From positions 40,332,338-40,396,337 of the forward strand of contig OX457061.1 in assembly GCA_949752795.1 (NCBI GenBank): a stretch of DNA of 64,000 bases. The letters run 5' to 3'. The DNA comes from Hyperoodon ampullatus (Eukaryota; Chordata; Mammalia; Artiodactyla; Ziphiidae). Shown in pieces: positions 34,316 through 48,060 of the stretch. The position numbers were made by a program, and so were the translations under genes. The notes under the pieces are model-generated. The model saw only the letters and a program-made list of their open reading frames with translations, was not told the origin of the DNA and searched no databases. The first letter of the stretch is position 1, and the number at the start of each line of letters is the position of its first letter.

Positions 34316-35635
34316 AATGCCAAAAATTTGGTAACAGAAAGTTAAGCACTGCCAGTGCTGCCCTCCCTCCATCTAACATCAGACTGACCTCCTCTGTGAA
34401 AAACCCAGACTGCTCCTGACTCTGAACCATTGGCTGCCTCGTTTCCAAATAAGGAAACTGGGCTTCCTCCCTCCCCCTGCCTGGTCTGCTGTGGGCGCCT
34501 CCACATGGATGTGGCATATGGTTGGCCAAGCCTGGACTTTCCTTCACCAGAACACCTACATTGCACCCCACACAGGGAGTCAAGTCCCACTTGCTGAGAG
34601 CACCGTGTGTGCTCCTTGCTGTGGTGAACTAAGCAGAATCTACCAGTAAACACCGCCTCTCAAAGGATGGTACATTGGCTGTAATTTACTTCTCCTGGCT
34701 CTGCCAGCCTAACCACAACTGCTTGATCTCACCCAGATTGCACTTAGTGTTTGAAAATAACTGGGAGATGAACTCTCCTGGGGCTATTGTCAGCTCCTGT
34801 TTGCTTTCTGTATTTATAAAGGACAGCTTTGAACTGAAAGGAAAAAAAGGCCAATACATGCAGGTAGCTTCCATCCAGACTTTTCTTCACTCTAGAAGGA
34901 GCCTTTTCATGATCTTATACCTTATTAAAAAGTTCACTTTAACTCTGTAAATTTCCTGTTTTTCTCCCTCTCCAGTTGTTTCATTTTCTGTGAATCACAT
35001 TATGCATGTGGCTGGGCCTTTTTTTGTTGTTGTTTAAATCATGAATATCTTCTACTGAGTAGTAATATTTCAAAGTTACTTTGTTAGCTTGCTATAAACT
35101 CTTCTAATTTGAAAACAGTAGATGGGATCTCATGTAAGGACAGCAGGTTTCAATCTCTATTACTTAGTAGTGTTGCCTGGAGTTCTGTTTTGAGGATACT
35201 GAGGCAAGTCTGAGCTCATAGGGAGAAAGTACCATGATCTACCTGAAAGGGTGCACACCAGATTGGGGTAGATTTTTCCCCAGGGAGAAGGACTGCTGTA
35301 GAATTGTGGTGGGGAAAAGGAGAGATGGCACAGAAGTCTTCCTTGGTGTTTCTAATGCTTTATTAAGTTACATGGCGGGCAAAATTTGTCATTTTATATC
35401 TTTTGAATATGTGAAATAGTTTATGATAGATCTGAAAAGAGTGACATGATGGATTAGTGATATGTGCCCTTTTGTGTTAACTGGTGTGTTTGTTGCCCCA
35501 GCCTCGTGGGGCCTACCTGTGACTGAAGTGATGCATAGCCTCTTCCCTAGATTTGACTGCCCTAAGTATTTGTGTATGAACTCACACACATTTATACAAA
35601 TTCATTTTATCTTGTAATGTGTACTCACAAAATGC
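34316..35635. other. Non-coding DNA, nothing recognised
   Basis: About 1.3 kb. A 34308-34653 antisense frame pair has no domain. No repeat recognised. Confidence 0.45.
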
Positions 35636-35639
35636 AGTA

Positions 35640-35790
35640 CAAGACTTTAAAAAAAGAATTAAAATGAATTAAAATGACTGTTGGCTGGCTAATGAGTATA
35701 CTAAAAACCACTGAGTTTTATACACTTAAAGGGGTGAATTTTATGGTATATGAATTATATCTCAATAAAGCTGTTGTTAAAACATAAAAT
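35640..35790 (+). mobile_element. L1M 3' end fragment, sense
   Basis: 'gggtgaattttatggtatat' and 'gaattatatctcaataaagc' are the typical terminal sequence of old L1M elements. Confidence 0.75.
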
Positions 35791-35899
35791 ATTTCCAAAT
35801 AACACTTTTCAAAAAGTAAAGATATTTTTCCTGATTAAAAAGTAGTACAAACAAATATACGAAACTGGAAAGTGTACTGAAGTAGAAAGAAGAAAAAAG

Positions 35900-36260
35900 A
35901 TATAAACCCGTACTAGCACCATCCCAGAGACTGTTAACATTTGCTGATATTTTCTTCCATTATTTTTTCATTCCCATGTCTGGATTGTTTTTATATTGAT
36001 AAGATCATTTCTCTATATACAATTTTGCATCTTCCTTTCTTCATTTAACAGTATAACCATTTAAAATGCTGTCATAAATTCTTTATAAGCATTTTAATGG
36101 CTTACAGTGAGCCATGGTATTGAGGGTATTATAAATTAATCATTCCCTGCTGTTAGACATTTTTTACTATGAGAAATAACACTGTAGTGAACATCTTTGA
36201 GCATAATCCCCATCATGATATTTGGATTTATTTCCTTAAATATACGTTAAAAGCTCTGAA
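35900..36260 (-). mobile_element. Old LINE relic (L1ME/HAL1-like), antisense
   Basis: 'tttgcatcttcctttcttca', 'ctgttagacattttttacta' and 'aataacactgtagtgaacat' resemble the same relic family as 32280-33210. Confidence 0.45.
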
Positions 36261-37409
36261 TACTTTTAAAACCTTTAATATACATTCTCAAGTTGTTGTC
36301 TATAAAGTAGGCCTCTACCAACCTATAAGGTGTCTCCATGTTACAAACATCTAGGCAGACATAGCCCTGGCAGTCCAAGCTTGGGGGTGGGTATGGTTTG
36401 TGTTATACTTGCTTACACTCTATAGGTGCCTTCGTGCAGTTCACAATAGTAGTGATGTGTGGATCCCATTTGTATTTTTCCAATAGCTCACACAGAGTAC
36501 CTGTTTCAGAGAACGCAGATTAGCATTAGGTATTCATGTCTTTAAAACTCTTTAATTCATTTAGTGGAAAATGTTATGTTGATATTTAAATTTGCCTTTT
36601 TGATTATGAGACTGAACATTTAGCCATGTGTTTCTTGGGCATTTGTGTTTGGTTTTAGGAATTATCTGTTCATACTCCTTTTTTATGCTCTTAGTATTTG
36701 TCATATGGTATTTTGCACACTAATATGATTACATATGTCTGTATTATTTGTTGTTAATATTCTTCATAGTTTTGTGCTTATATTATTCACTGGAAAACAC
36801 AAGAGTTTTTTTGTTTTTTAATTTAGGACGATCAGTGATTTGCTCCCTTGATTTTCAGTTTACAAAGTTCTTCCCCATTCAGACATGTGAAAAGTACTTG
36901 TATTTTCTTCTTGTTTATTATTTTATTTCAGTTTTACATTGATCTCTTTAATTTACAGTAAATTCAAGTATATTTTGATAAATAATTTGAGAATCTAATT
37001 TTTTTCAAATAGTTTTCCTAGCACCATTTATTGCATAATCTTTCCTTTGTGATTTGTGGTGTGTTCCTTGTTATGTACTAAATTATCATCTCTACTCTGA
37101 TAAAAATATTCTACTGAGTTTGAAAACAGTAAAGATCACATTTTTAATATGGTTTAAGCACTGTTCATTAGTTATACATTTTTTTCACTGTTAGTATTTG
37201 TTTAAATTTACTTAATGTAATAATTTTATCACTAACTTATTTCTTCTTTATACCTGAATCAAAGTGACCTGAGTTATTTGGACAAATTAAGATTATTCAT
37301 TTCATAGAGACCGTCCCATTTGCAAATGACCCAGATTCTAAGCATTATATATAATGGGGACTTACATTCATTTTTAAGACCTTTTTCTCTTTCTGTTTAT
37401 GTTTTTTAG
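36261..37409. other. End of intron 4, non-coding
   Basis: AT-rich sequence leading to the strong pyrimidine tract before the exon at 37410. No gene or repeat family was recognised. Confidence 0.5.
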
Positions 37410-37523
37410 GGGTTGTTATCTCATATACTTTCCACATTCAGATTTGATATAAAAGAAGTTGATCTTTTTACTCAAGTTCTTGGGTATGCACGCACAGATT
37501 ACTATTCTGGTTTACTTAAAAAT
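37410..37523 (+). CDS. FANCC: FANCC internal exon (human transcript exon 5, about codons 116-152)
   Basis: Fanconi anaemia group C protein is an all-helical subunit of the FA core complex, which monoubiquitinates FANCD2-FANCI in interstrand crosslink repair. The exon follows a long pyrimidine tract and AG at 37408-37409 and ends at AAT|GTGAGT. It is open in phase 0 at both ends. It reads [38 protein letters not shown], against human GVLSHILSAL, RFDKEVALF, TQGLGYAPID, YYPGLLKN as I recall it, with about 29 of 37 aligned residues identical. The exon is 114 bp where the human one is 111 bp, because of one extra Ile codon (ATA) after RFD. The spacing to the next exon (915 bp), the frame and the order all agree with FANCC. 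Identification is from remembered protein sequence, not a search. Confidence 0.95.
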
Positions 37524-39185
<1,662 letters not shown>

Positions 39186-40245
39186 AGATGAAAACACTGG
39201 AGAAAATCTTCATGACATTAGATTTGGCAGGGATTTTTGGAATATGACACCAAAAGCACAAGAAACAAAGCAAAAGTAGATAAATTGGATTTCATTAATA
39301 TTAAGACAACATCTACTAAGTGAGTGAAAACATTTGGGAATGATATATCTGATAAGGGACTAATATCCAGACTATAAAAAGAACTCCTAAACCTCAACAA
39401 GAAAAAACTCAGTTCAAAAATGGGTAAGAGACTTAACTAGACGCTCCTCCAAAGATGTACAACTATCCAATAAGCACATTAAAAAAATGCTTAAAATTAC
39501 CAATTATGGAAATGCAAATTAAAATCACAGTGGGATACCACAACATACCTAGTAGGATAGCTATAATTTAAAAAACGAACAAACAAAATGGAAAATGACA
39601 AATGTTGGCAAGGATGTGGAGAAAGTAGAACCCTTATACATAGCTGATGAGAGTGTAAAGTGGTGCAGCCCTTGTGGAAAACAGTTTGGCAGTTCCTCAA
39701 AAAGTTAAGCGTAGAATTTCCATAAGTCCTAGCAATTCCACTCTTTGGTATATATTCCAAAAAATTGAAAGCAGGGATTTGAACAGATACCTGTAAACCA
39801 ATATTCATAGCAGCATTGTTCACAATAGCCAAAAGGTGGAAACAACCAAGTGCCCATCAACAGGTGAACAGATAAACAAAATGTGGTATATAAATATAAA
39901 AGAATACTATTCATCCATAAAAAGGAAAAAATCTTTTACATATGCAAGAACGTGGATGGACCACCGAAGCCACCGAAGGACAAATATTCTATGATTCCAC
40001 TTATATAAGGTACCTAGAATAAGCAAAGTCATAGAGGTAGGAAACAGAATAGAGGTTATCAGGGGCTTGAGGGAATGGAATTATTGTTTCATAGGTACAT
40101 AGTTAATGTTGGGGATGATTAAAACTTTGGGTATAGACTGTGGTGACAGAAGGTGAATATATTTAATACCATGGAATGGTTAACCACTTATAATTGGTTA
40201 AACTGATAACTATTATGTGTGTTTTACCACAATAAAAAAAAGTTA
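39186..40245 (+). mobile_element. L1M ORF2 end and 3' UTR, sense
   Basis: 'ggatttcattaatattaaga', 'atctgataagggactaatat', 'gaaaacagtttggcagttcc' and 'aaagaatactattcatccat' follow the L1M ORF2 end. It ends with an A-run near 40235. Confidence 0.8.
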
Positions 40246-40554
40246 AGAAAAAAAACAAACGTGATACCACTATACACTCCCTCAAATGACTAAAATTTAA
40301 AACACTCACATTAGCACGTGTTGGAAAGGATATGGAACTACTGGATTTCTCACACACTGTTTTTAAGAATGTGAAGTGGGGTGACTACTTTGGTAAACAG
40401 TATGGCAGTTTATTATAAAGTTAAACATACACTTACCACTGAGCCCACCAATTCCACTCTTGAGTATTGTCATGACAAATGAAAATGTAAGTATTCACAA
40501 ATATTTCTATATATTCATAGCTGCTTTATTTGTAATAGTTCAAAACCAGAAACA

Positions 40555-40756
40555 GGGCTTTCCTGGTGGCGCAGTGTTTGAGAGTCCACCTGCTGATGCA
40601 GGGGACACGGGTTCGTGCCCCGGTCCGGGAAGATCCCACATGCCACGGAGCGGCTGGGCCCGTGAGCCATGGCCGCTGAGCCTGCACCTCCAGAGCCTGT
40701 GCTCCGCAGCGGGAGAGGCCACAACAGTGAGAGGCCCGTGTACCGCAAAAAAAAAA
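40555..40756 (+). mobile_element. CHR-type SINE, sense, short form
   Basis: 'gggctttcctggtggcgcag' to 'gtgtaccgc' plus an A-run. Approximate duplication aaaccagaaa / aaacccagaaa on the two sides. Confidence 0.93.
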
Positions 40757-41097
40757 CCCAGAAATGATCCAAAGGACCATCTGCAAGTGAATGCACAAAC
40801 AAATAAAAAATTATCTTTTACCACTGTTTAAAAAATGAAAAGACAGGTCATAGACTGTGAGAAAGTATTTTCAAATCATACATCTGATAAAGGGCTTATA
40901 CCCAGAATATACAAAGATCCCAGTAATAAGAAGACAAATAACCCTGTTATGAAATAGGCAAAAGATTGGAATACATGTCACCAACAATATGTACACAAAT
41001 GGCTAATAAGCACACAAATGCTTGTGTATGAATGTTCAAAGTGGCATTATTCATAGTAGACAAAAAATGGAAGCAACCCAAATATCCATCAACTCAT

Positions 41098-41147
41098 GAA
41101 TGGATAAACAAAATATAGTATTGAATGGATAAACAAAATATAGTATG
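41098..41147 (+). repeat. 25-bp tandem duplication
   Basis: The unit gaatggataaacaaaatata plus gtatt occurs twice back to back, perfect except at the last base, inside the L1M relic. Confidence 0.9.
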
Positions 41148-41422
41148 TGCATACAATAGAATGCTATCCCTCAGTAAAAAAAGGAAGTCTCCTGATTCAT
41201 GCTATAATATGTGTGAACTTCAAAAACATAATGCTTAGTGAAAGAAGCCAGTCATGAAAGACCACATATTGTATGATTCCATGCTTATAAAATGTCCAGA
41301 ATAGACAAATAATACTATAGAGACAGAAAGTAGATTAGTTGTTACCTGGGACTAGAGGTAGATACAGGGATTTCCTGCCGATGAACACAAAAGATCTTGA
41401 GGTGATGGAAATGTCCTGAAAG

Positions 41423-41424
<2 letters not shown>

Positions 41425-41455
<31 letters not shown>
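41425..41455. repeat. (GAT)n microsatellite
   Basis: About ten perfect GAT units within the L1M 3' region. Confidence 0.95.
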
Positions 41456-41560
41456 GTTGTCCAAGTCATTAATTTGTTAAAAATCTTTGAATTGTACATT
41501 TCAAATAGGTGCATTTTGTGGTATATAAAGTATACCTTAAAAAGTAATAAGAAGAGCCTG

Positions 41561-41999
41561 TAGGGTGCATGGAAAGCACTTACCATCATTTACATGTCAG
41601 GTAAAAACTTTGATTTAGCCTTGAGGTGAATGTTGAATAATGGATCTTTTAAATAATAGAATTAAAAATTACTGAAGGGGACTTCAAAAATCAATAAGAT
41701 GCAGTGTGTACATACACCCCACACCAAACTCCCAATATAGGTAAAGTTGATTTCTTAAAATTCAGCTAAGAATAAATAGAAACAGAAAGCTGTTAACAAA
41801 TAGAAAAGAGCAGCCAGACGTAGAAGATATTTGCAACTTGTAAAACAGACAAAGGACTAGTATGCAGACTATAGACATGCCTCCTGGAAATCACTCATAA
41901 AGACACAAACACTCCAGTATGGAAATGGCCAAGCTATATAAGCAGGTCATTACCAAAAGAGGAAAGCAATAAATAATAAACATTTAAAAAATTCTTTAG
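41561..41999 (+). mobile_element. Short L1-like fragments, low certainty
   Basis: 'acagacaaaggactagtatg' and 'catttaaaaaattctttagg' look L1-derived. The rest is unassigned. Confidence 0.4.
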
Positions 42000-43019
42000 G
42001 AGTGATGCCAGCAAGATAGAATAGGAAGCCCTAGTCCTGTTCTTCCACAGAGACACTAACTTAAAAATAGTGTATGACCCAAAGAGACTTTATGAGACTT
42101 CAGAAATCAATTACAAAGTCACAATACCCCTGGCAAACTCAGAGTCAAGCATAGCCATATCAAAATGGGTAAGAAAGCCATTTCATATCAACCACAGTAG
42201 CCCCTCCCCTAAGCTGGCCTGGCTTGGGAGGATTGGGAGGAAAAGTCCAGCTTGAAGTATCTCCCTTGGGAGGGAAAGACTGGAATATGTCCAGTGTTTT
42301 AACTTTTGGGGGGCTACCTGAGGGACTGCTATCTGTCCTTCCTGACTCTGACCACTGACAGGGAATCGGCATACTTTCAATTGCTGGAGACCATGGAGAG
42401 TTAAAGAGAGCTCAGCTGCTCTTTGTAGCAACAGAGAACTGGCAGTGCCACAGACAGGTTGGCTCAGGTCAGCATGATTAGGACAAAGTACCCAACTCAC
42501 AACTTCTCTTTTGGGGTGGGGATGGGGAGAAGAGTGGAATGTGCATACCATGTTACAACTTTTAAAGGGGATACCCTAGAGATTAGTTTCCGTCTCCCCT
42601 GACTTGAGGCAGTAACAGAACCAGCATACTTTGGATGCCTGGGGGGCTGGAGAGAACAAAAGAGCTTAGTGGCTTGTTGAAGCATCAGAGAACCTGTGGT
42701 ACCACAGATAAACACTAGAGGGAGGAAGAGATTATAAACTCCTGAAAAAGAAACTGGCAAAGCTCTAACTGGGAAATTATGTGCCTAGGCCCAGAGAAGA
42801 TGCATCCCCAGAAAATGTTTGAAGGACCCCCAGGTTCTCTAGCCAGGTTGATTGTGAAAGTCTTCTCCTGTACAAAGCCAGTCTGTAAAGACTGGGAGAG
42901 GTGACTGTTTCTTCAAATTCACAAAACAGAAAAAAATAATAAGGCACACAAAGAAACAGGAAAACGTGGCTCAATCAAAGGAATAAAAAGAATCTCTACA
43001 AACCTACCCTAAAGAAATA

Positions 43020-43870
43020 GAGGTCTATGAATTACCTGACAAAGAACTCAAAATAATCATTCTAAAGAAGCTCAATGCACTGCAGTAGAATACAGATAAA
43101 CAACTAAACAAAATCAGAAAAATCATGAATGAACAAAATGGGACTATCAACAAAGAGATAGAAATTATTGAGAAACAACCAGACGGATATTCTGGAGCTG
43201 AAGAATACAATGATTGAAATGAAAAATTCACTGGAAGAGTTCAGCAGTAAACTTGATCAAGCAGTTAACTTGAAGACATGTTATTTGAAATTATTAAATT
43301 AGGGGAATGTAAAGAAAAAAGACTAAAGAAAAGTAAATTAAGCCTAAGAACTAATGGGACACCATCAAGTGGACCAATTATATGCATTGTGGGAGTCCTA
43401 GAAGGAGAAGAGAGAAAGAAAAGGGCAAAGAGCTTATCAAATCTGAGGAAGGAATTGGGCATCCAAATTAAAGAAGCTTAAAGAACTTTAACTAGGATGA
43501 ACCGAAAAGGCCCATACTGAGACATGTTATAATCAAACTGTCAAAAGTCAAAGACAAGAGGTTGGAGGGGGAAAAAAAGTCAAAGAGAATGTTGACAACA
43601 GCAAGAAAAAACTCATCACATTCAAGGAAGCTCCCATAAGATTATTAGTGGATTACTCAGCAGAAACCTTAAGGCCAGAAGGGAGTGGGATGATATATTC
43701 AAAGTGCTAAAAGTAAAAACCTGCCAACCAAGGTGATTATATTTTGCCAACTGTCTGTGGCAGGAAGGAGAAATTAAGACCTTTCCAGATGAACAAAAGC
43801 TGAGGGAGTTCATCACCACTAGACTTGCTCTAAGAATTGTTAAAGGGAGTTTTTCAAGTTGAAACAAAGA
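43020..43870 (+). pseudogene. Decayed L1 ORF1 in the sense L1
   Basis: Includes 'attacctgacaaagaactca' near its start and GVLEGEERKK (the RRM-core region, about 43390-43420), and ends with 'cttgctctaagaattgttaa'. The longest open piece is 67 codons, so it is non-coding now. Confidence 0.7.
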
Positions 43871-44161
43871 CTCTAGACAGCAACACAGGAGCATCCCAAG
43901 ATACAAAATTCTCTGGTAAAAGTAAATATGTAAACAAATACAAAACCATGTAATATGTAACGGTGGTGCATAAATTACTTTTATTTCTGTTATAAAACTT
44001 AAAATATAAAATCAAAAAATTACGATAATTGTAAAACTATGTTAATGGATACAAAATATTAAAAAGGTGAAACTTACGACATCAAAAACATAAAGCAGAG
44101 GGAGGAGGTATAAAGGAGTAAGGTTTTTTACTGCAACTGAAGTTATCAGTTTAAAATAGAT

Positions 44162-44636
44162 GGTATATATGTGTACAATGGAATACTACTCAGCCACAAA
44201 AAAAAGAACAAAATTTTGCCATTTGCAACAACATGAATGGACCTGGAGGGCATTATGCCAAGTGAAATAAGTCAGACAGAGAAAGACAAATACTGTATGG
44301 TATCACTTATACATGGAATCTAAAATATCAGACAAGCTAGTGACTATAACAAAAAGGAAACAGACTCCCCAGATATAGAGAACAAACTAGTGGTTACCAG
44401 TGAGGAGAGGGAAGGTGGAGAGTCAAGATAGGGGTAGGGGATTGAGAGGTACAAACTATTATGTATAAAATAAATAAGCTACAAGGATATATTGTACAAC
44501 ACAGGGAATATAGCCAGTGTTTTCTAATAACTATAAATGGAGAATAACCTTTAAAAATTGTGTACAGCTGTAATTTATATAATATTGTACATCAGCTACA
44601 TCTCAATTTAAGAAAAAGTTTAAAAAATTTTTTAAA
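44162..44636 (+). mobile_element. 5'-truncated L1 3' end nested between ORF1 and ORF2
   Basis: 'tacaatggaatactactcag', 'gaacaaactagtggttacca' and 'aagctacaaggatatattgt' are the 3' end of an L1 of the same lineage as 54827-55128. Perfect 10-bp duplication, taaaatagat, at 44152-44161 and 44637-44646. The host L1 continues correctly after it. Confidence 0.88.
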
Positions 44637-45748
44637 TAAAATAGATTGCTTTAACCATAAGATATTTAATGTAATCCCCATGGCAACAACAAAGAAAATA
44701 CCTATAGAAGTTGCACAAAGGAAAATGAGAAGAGAGTCAAAGCATATCTCCACCAAAACAAAAATTTTTTTTCAACAAAACAAAGGAAGGCAGCAAGTAA
44801 GGAAAAGAGGGACAGAATAACTGCAGGACATACAGAAAACAATGAAATGGCAATAGTAAGTCCTTCTCTGTTAGTAATTACTTTAAGTGTAAATGGATTA
44901 AACGCTCCGATCAAAAAACATAGAGTGACTAAATGGATAAAAAAAGGGTCAACTATATGCTGTCTACAGGAGACTCATTTTAGATGTAAGGATATATATA
45001 AGCTGAAAGTGAAAAAGATATTCCATGCAAATGGTAACCACAAGAGAGCAGGAGTGACCAGACTTATATTAGACAAAGTATAACTTAAGTCAAAAACTGT
45101 TCCAAGAGACAAAGAAGGACATTATTTAATGATAAAGAGGATCAGTTCTCTAGGAAGATATAACAATTATAAATGTCTATGCACCTAACAGCAGAGCACC
45201 AAAATATATGAAGCAAACATTGATTGAAGGGAGAAATAGAAAGCAGGAAAATAATAATAGGAGATTTCAATACCCCAGTTTCAATAATGTATAGATCAAC
45301 CAGACCAAAGGTCAATAAGGAAACAGAAGACTTGAAAAACATCATAAATGAACTGGACCTTATAGTTATATGTAGAACACTCTATAATAGCAGAATGTAC
45401 ATTATTCTCAAGCACACACAGAAATTCTCCAGGATAGATCATGTTAGGCCACAAAACAAGTCCTAACAAATTCAAGATTGAAATCATACCAAATACCTTT
45501 TCTAATCATGATAGTATGAAACTAAAAATCAATAACAGGAGGAAAACTGGGAAATTCACAAATATGTGCAAATTAAACAATATGCTATTGAAAAATTAAT
45601 AGGTCAAAGAAGAAATCACAAGGGAAATTAGAAAATATATTGAGACAAATGAAAACAAAAATGCAATATACCAAAAATTATAGGATGCAGGAAAAGCATT
45701 ATTAAGAGGGAAGTATCTAGTGGTAAATGCCTTCATTAAAAAAGAAGA

Positions 45749-45969
45749 GGGGACTTCCCTGATGGTCCAGTGGTTAAGAATTGGCCTTGCAATGCAGGGG
45801 ATGCCAGTTTGATCGCTGGTCAGGGAACTGAGATCCCACATGCTGCAGGACAACTAAGCCTGTGCCTCAGCTAATGAGCCTGGGTACTCTAGAGCCTGTG
45901 CACTGCAACTAAGACCTGATACAGCAAATAAATAAATAAATATTTTTTAAAAAATAAAATAAAAATAAA
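45749..45969 (+). mobile_element. Older CHR/tRNA-derived SINE, sense
   Basis: 'ggggacttccctgatggtcc', 'aatgcaggggatgccagttt' and 'gatcccacatgctgcaggac', with an (aaat)n tail. The 'ggtccagtggttaagaa' head marks an older subfamily shared with 54453-54772. Confidence 0.88.
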
Positions 45970-47699
45970 AAGATATCTCAAATCAACAACATAATTTTAT
46001 ATCTCTAAGGAGCTAGAAGAACAGGCTAAACCCAAAGATACAGCAGGAATGAAAAAAATAAAGATTACAACAGAAATAAACTAAATAGAGAATAGAAAAA
46101 CAACAGAAAAAACTCAAAGAAACTAGGGTTAGTTTTTTTAAAAAATCAACAAAATTGACAAACCCTTAGCTAGACTAACAAAAATAGAATATTCAAGCAA
46201 TAAATAGCAGAAATGAAAGAAGAGACATTACAACTGATGCCATAAAAATAGTAAGAATCATAAGAGAGACTATGAACTTTTATACACCAATGAATTGAAT
46301 AACCTAGAAGAAATGGCTAAATTTTTATAAGCATACAGCCTATTAATACTGAATTACAAATTTAAAAATCTGAACAGATCTATAACTAGTAAGGAGATAG
46401 AATCAGTAATCAAAAACCTCTCAACAAAGACAAGTCTAGGACCAGATAACTTCACTGGAGAATTCTACTAGACATTTAAAGAAGAATTAATACCAGTCCT
46501 TCCCAAAACTCTTTCAAAAAGTTAGAGAAGGGAATACTTCAATATTCATTTTATGGAGCCAGCCCTGATATCAAAATCATACAAATATACCATAAGAAGA
46601 GAAAACCAAGACCAATATCCCTGATGAATATTGATGCAAAAATCCTCAACAAAATAGTAGCAAAAGAAACTCAACAACACATTAAAAAGCTGATGCAGCA
46701 TGACCAAGTGGGATTTATTCCTAGCATGCAAGGATGGTTCAACATACAAAAATTAATCAGTGTAATACACCATATTAACGGAATGATGGACAAAACCACA
46801 TAATAATTTCCATTGATATAGAAAAATTATTTGATAAAATTCAATACCCTTTCATGATAAGAAATTCAACAGACTAGGAACAAGGGAACTACCTCAACCA
46901 TAATAAAGACCATATGTAAAGGGCCCACAGCTAACATCAGACTCACTGGTGAAAGATTGAAAGCTTTTTTTTGAAAACCAGGAAGCAAAGATACCCTGTC
47001 TCACCACTTGTTTTCAACATAGTACTGAAGTCTTGGCCAGAGCAATTAGGCAAGACAAAGAAGTAAAAGCCATTCAAGTATAAAAGGAAAAAGTAAAGTG
47101 ATGTATGTTTATAGATGACATGATCTTATATGCAGAAAACCCTAAAGACTCCACAAGAAAATGGTTAGAACTAAAAAATGAATTCAGCAAAGTTACAGGA
47201 CACAGAATCAACACTCAAAAATCAGTTTTGTTTCTATACACTAACGATGAGCAATCCAAAAAGGAAATTTAAAAAACAATCCCATTAACAGTAGCGTCAA
47301 AAAGAAAAAATGTTTAGGAATAAACTTAAGGAAGTAAAAGACTTGCACACTGCAAACTACAAAACATTAATGAAAGAAATTAAATATGACACAAATAAAT
47401 GGTAAGGCATCCTGTGTTCATGTATTAGAAGACTCCATATTGTTAAAATATCCATACAACCCAATCAGTCTATAGGTGTGATGCAATTCTGTCAAAATCC
47501 AAATGGCATTCTTCTTTCGCAGAGATAGAAAAACATCCTAAAATTCATGTAGCATCTCAAAGGACTCCAAAAAACTAAAACAATCTTGAAAAGAAAAACA
47601 AAACTAGAGGCTTCATACTCCATGATTTCAAAACATAATTCAAAACTACATTCATCAAAACAATTTGCTACTGGCATAAAGCCAGACATGTAGACCCAT

Positions 47700-48060
47700 G
47701 GAACAGACTAGCAGTGAAGTTGCAAAAAGATATCTGTAATATGTCATTACTTACACAAAATTTCAAAACACTCAAAACAATACTTACATATAAAGTAAAA
47801 GTGTTAAAACTATTCAAAAATGATCTGCACCATTTTAGGGGAGTGCTAACTCCTGGAAGAGGAAATGGAATGAGAAGAAAGGTGTTTCAACTGTAATTGA
47901 AACATTTTATTTCTTAAAACATCAAATATAAATATTAATAAAATGTTAGCATTTTAAGATCTGGGCAGTGGGTATACAGTTGATGTTTAATAATTCTCTA
48001 TGTTTTTGTATACGTCATAAGTATTTTATAATTAAACTTTTAAAAACAAAAATGCAGTGT
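47700..48060 (+). mobile_element. L1M-like 3' UTR relic
   Basis: 'cagtgggtatacagttgatg' and 'gtattttataattaaacttt' resemble an L1M 3' terminus. Weak. Confidence 0.4.

Larger units (their letters stand above)
1..37409 (+). other. FANCC: 3' portion of FANCC intron 4 (inferred)
   Basis: The preceding human exon (about 95 bp, encoding a stretch with LIWCLCCLINK and LNSWIQ) was looked for by eye and not found upstream of 37410. The whole interval is therefore inferred to be intron. The left part could in principle lie further upstream in the gene if a diverged exon was missed. Confidence 0.65.
40262..41560 (+). mobile_element. Second L1M 3' part, sense, with a SINE insertion
   Basis: 'ttggaaaggatatggaacta', 'aattccactcttgagtattg', 'aatggataaacaaaatatag' and 'gaaagaagccagtcatgaaa' follow L1M order. 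Parts are duplicated or out of order around the SINE at 40555-40756, so two fragments may be joined here. Confidence 0.7.
42000..47690 (+). mobile_element. Large sense L1 with 5' UTR, ORF1 and ORF2 remnants
   Basis: The element has a 5' UTR (about 42000-43010), ORF1 sequence (43020-43870), an inter-ORF part and ORF2 (44850-47690). It lacks the last part of ORF2 and any 3' UTR. ORF2 shows the endonuclease start (NGLNAPIK, CLQETHF at 44880-44985), GDFNTPVS near 45260 and SRIDH near 45430, then RT pieces. Stops and frameshifts are frequent. It carries a nested L1 (44162-44636) and a SINE (45749-45969). Confidence 0.85.

Noticed and set aside
34308..34653. Two overlapping antisense frames of 91 and 103 codons
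   Set aside because: Different frames over the same DNA, no domain, no splice context. Chance openness in GC-richer DNA.
30700..37409. Search for the preceding FANCC exon (about 95 bp, LIWCLCCLINK to LNSWIQ)
   Set aside because: No matching stretch with AG/GT borders was seen here or further upstream. The exon probably lies left of the window.
41425..41455. CRISPR-like or other regular array at the GAT repeat and the neighbouring tandem unit
   Set aside because: Simple microsatellite and a two-copy tandem repeat in a mammalian intron; no spacers.
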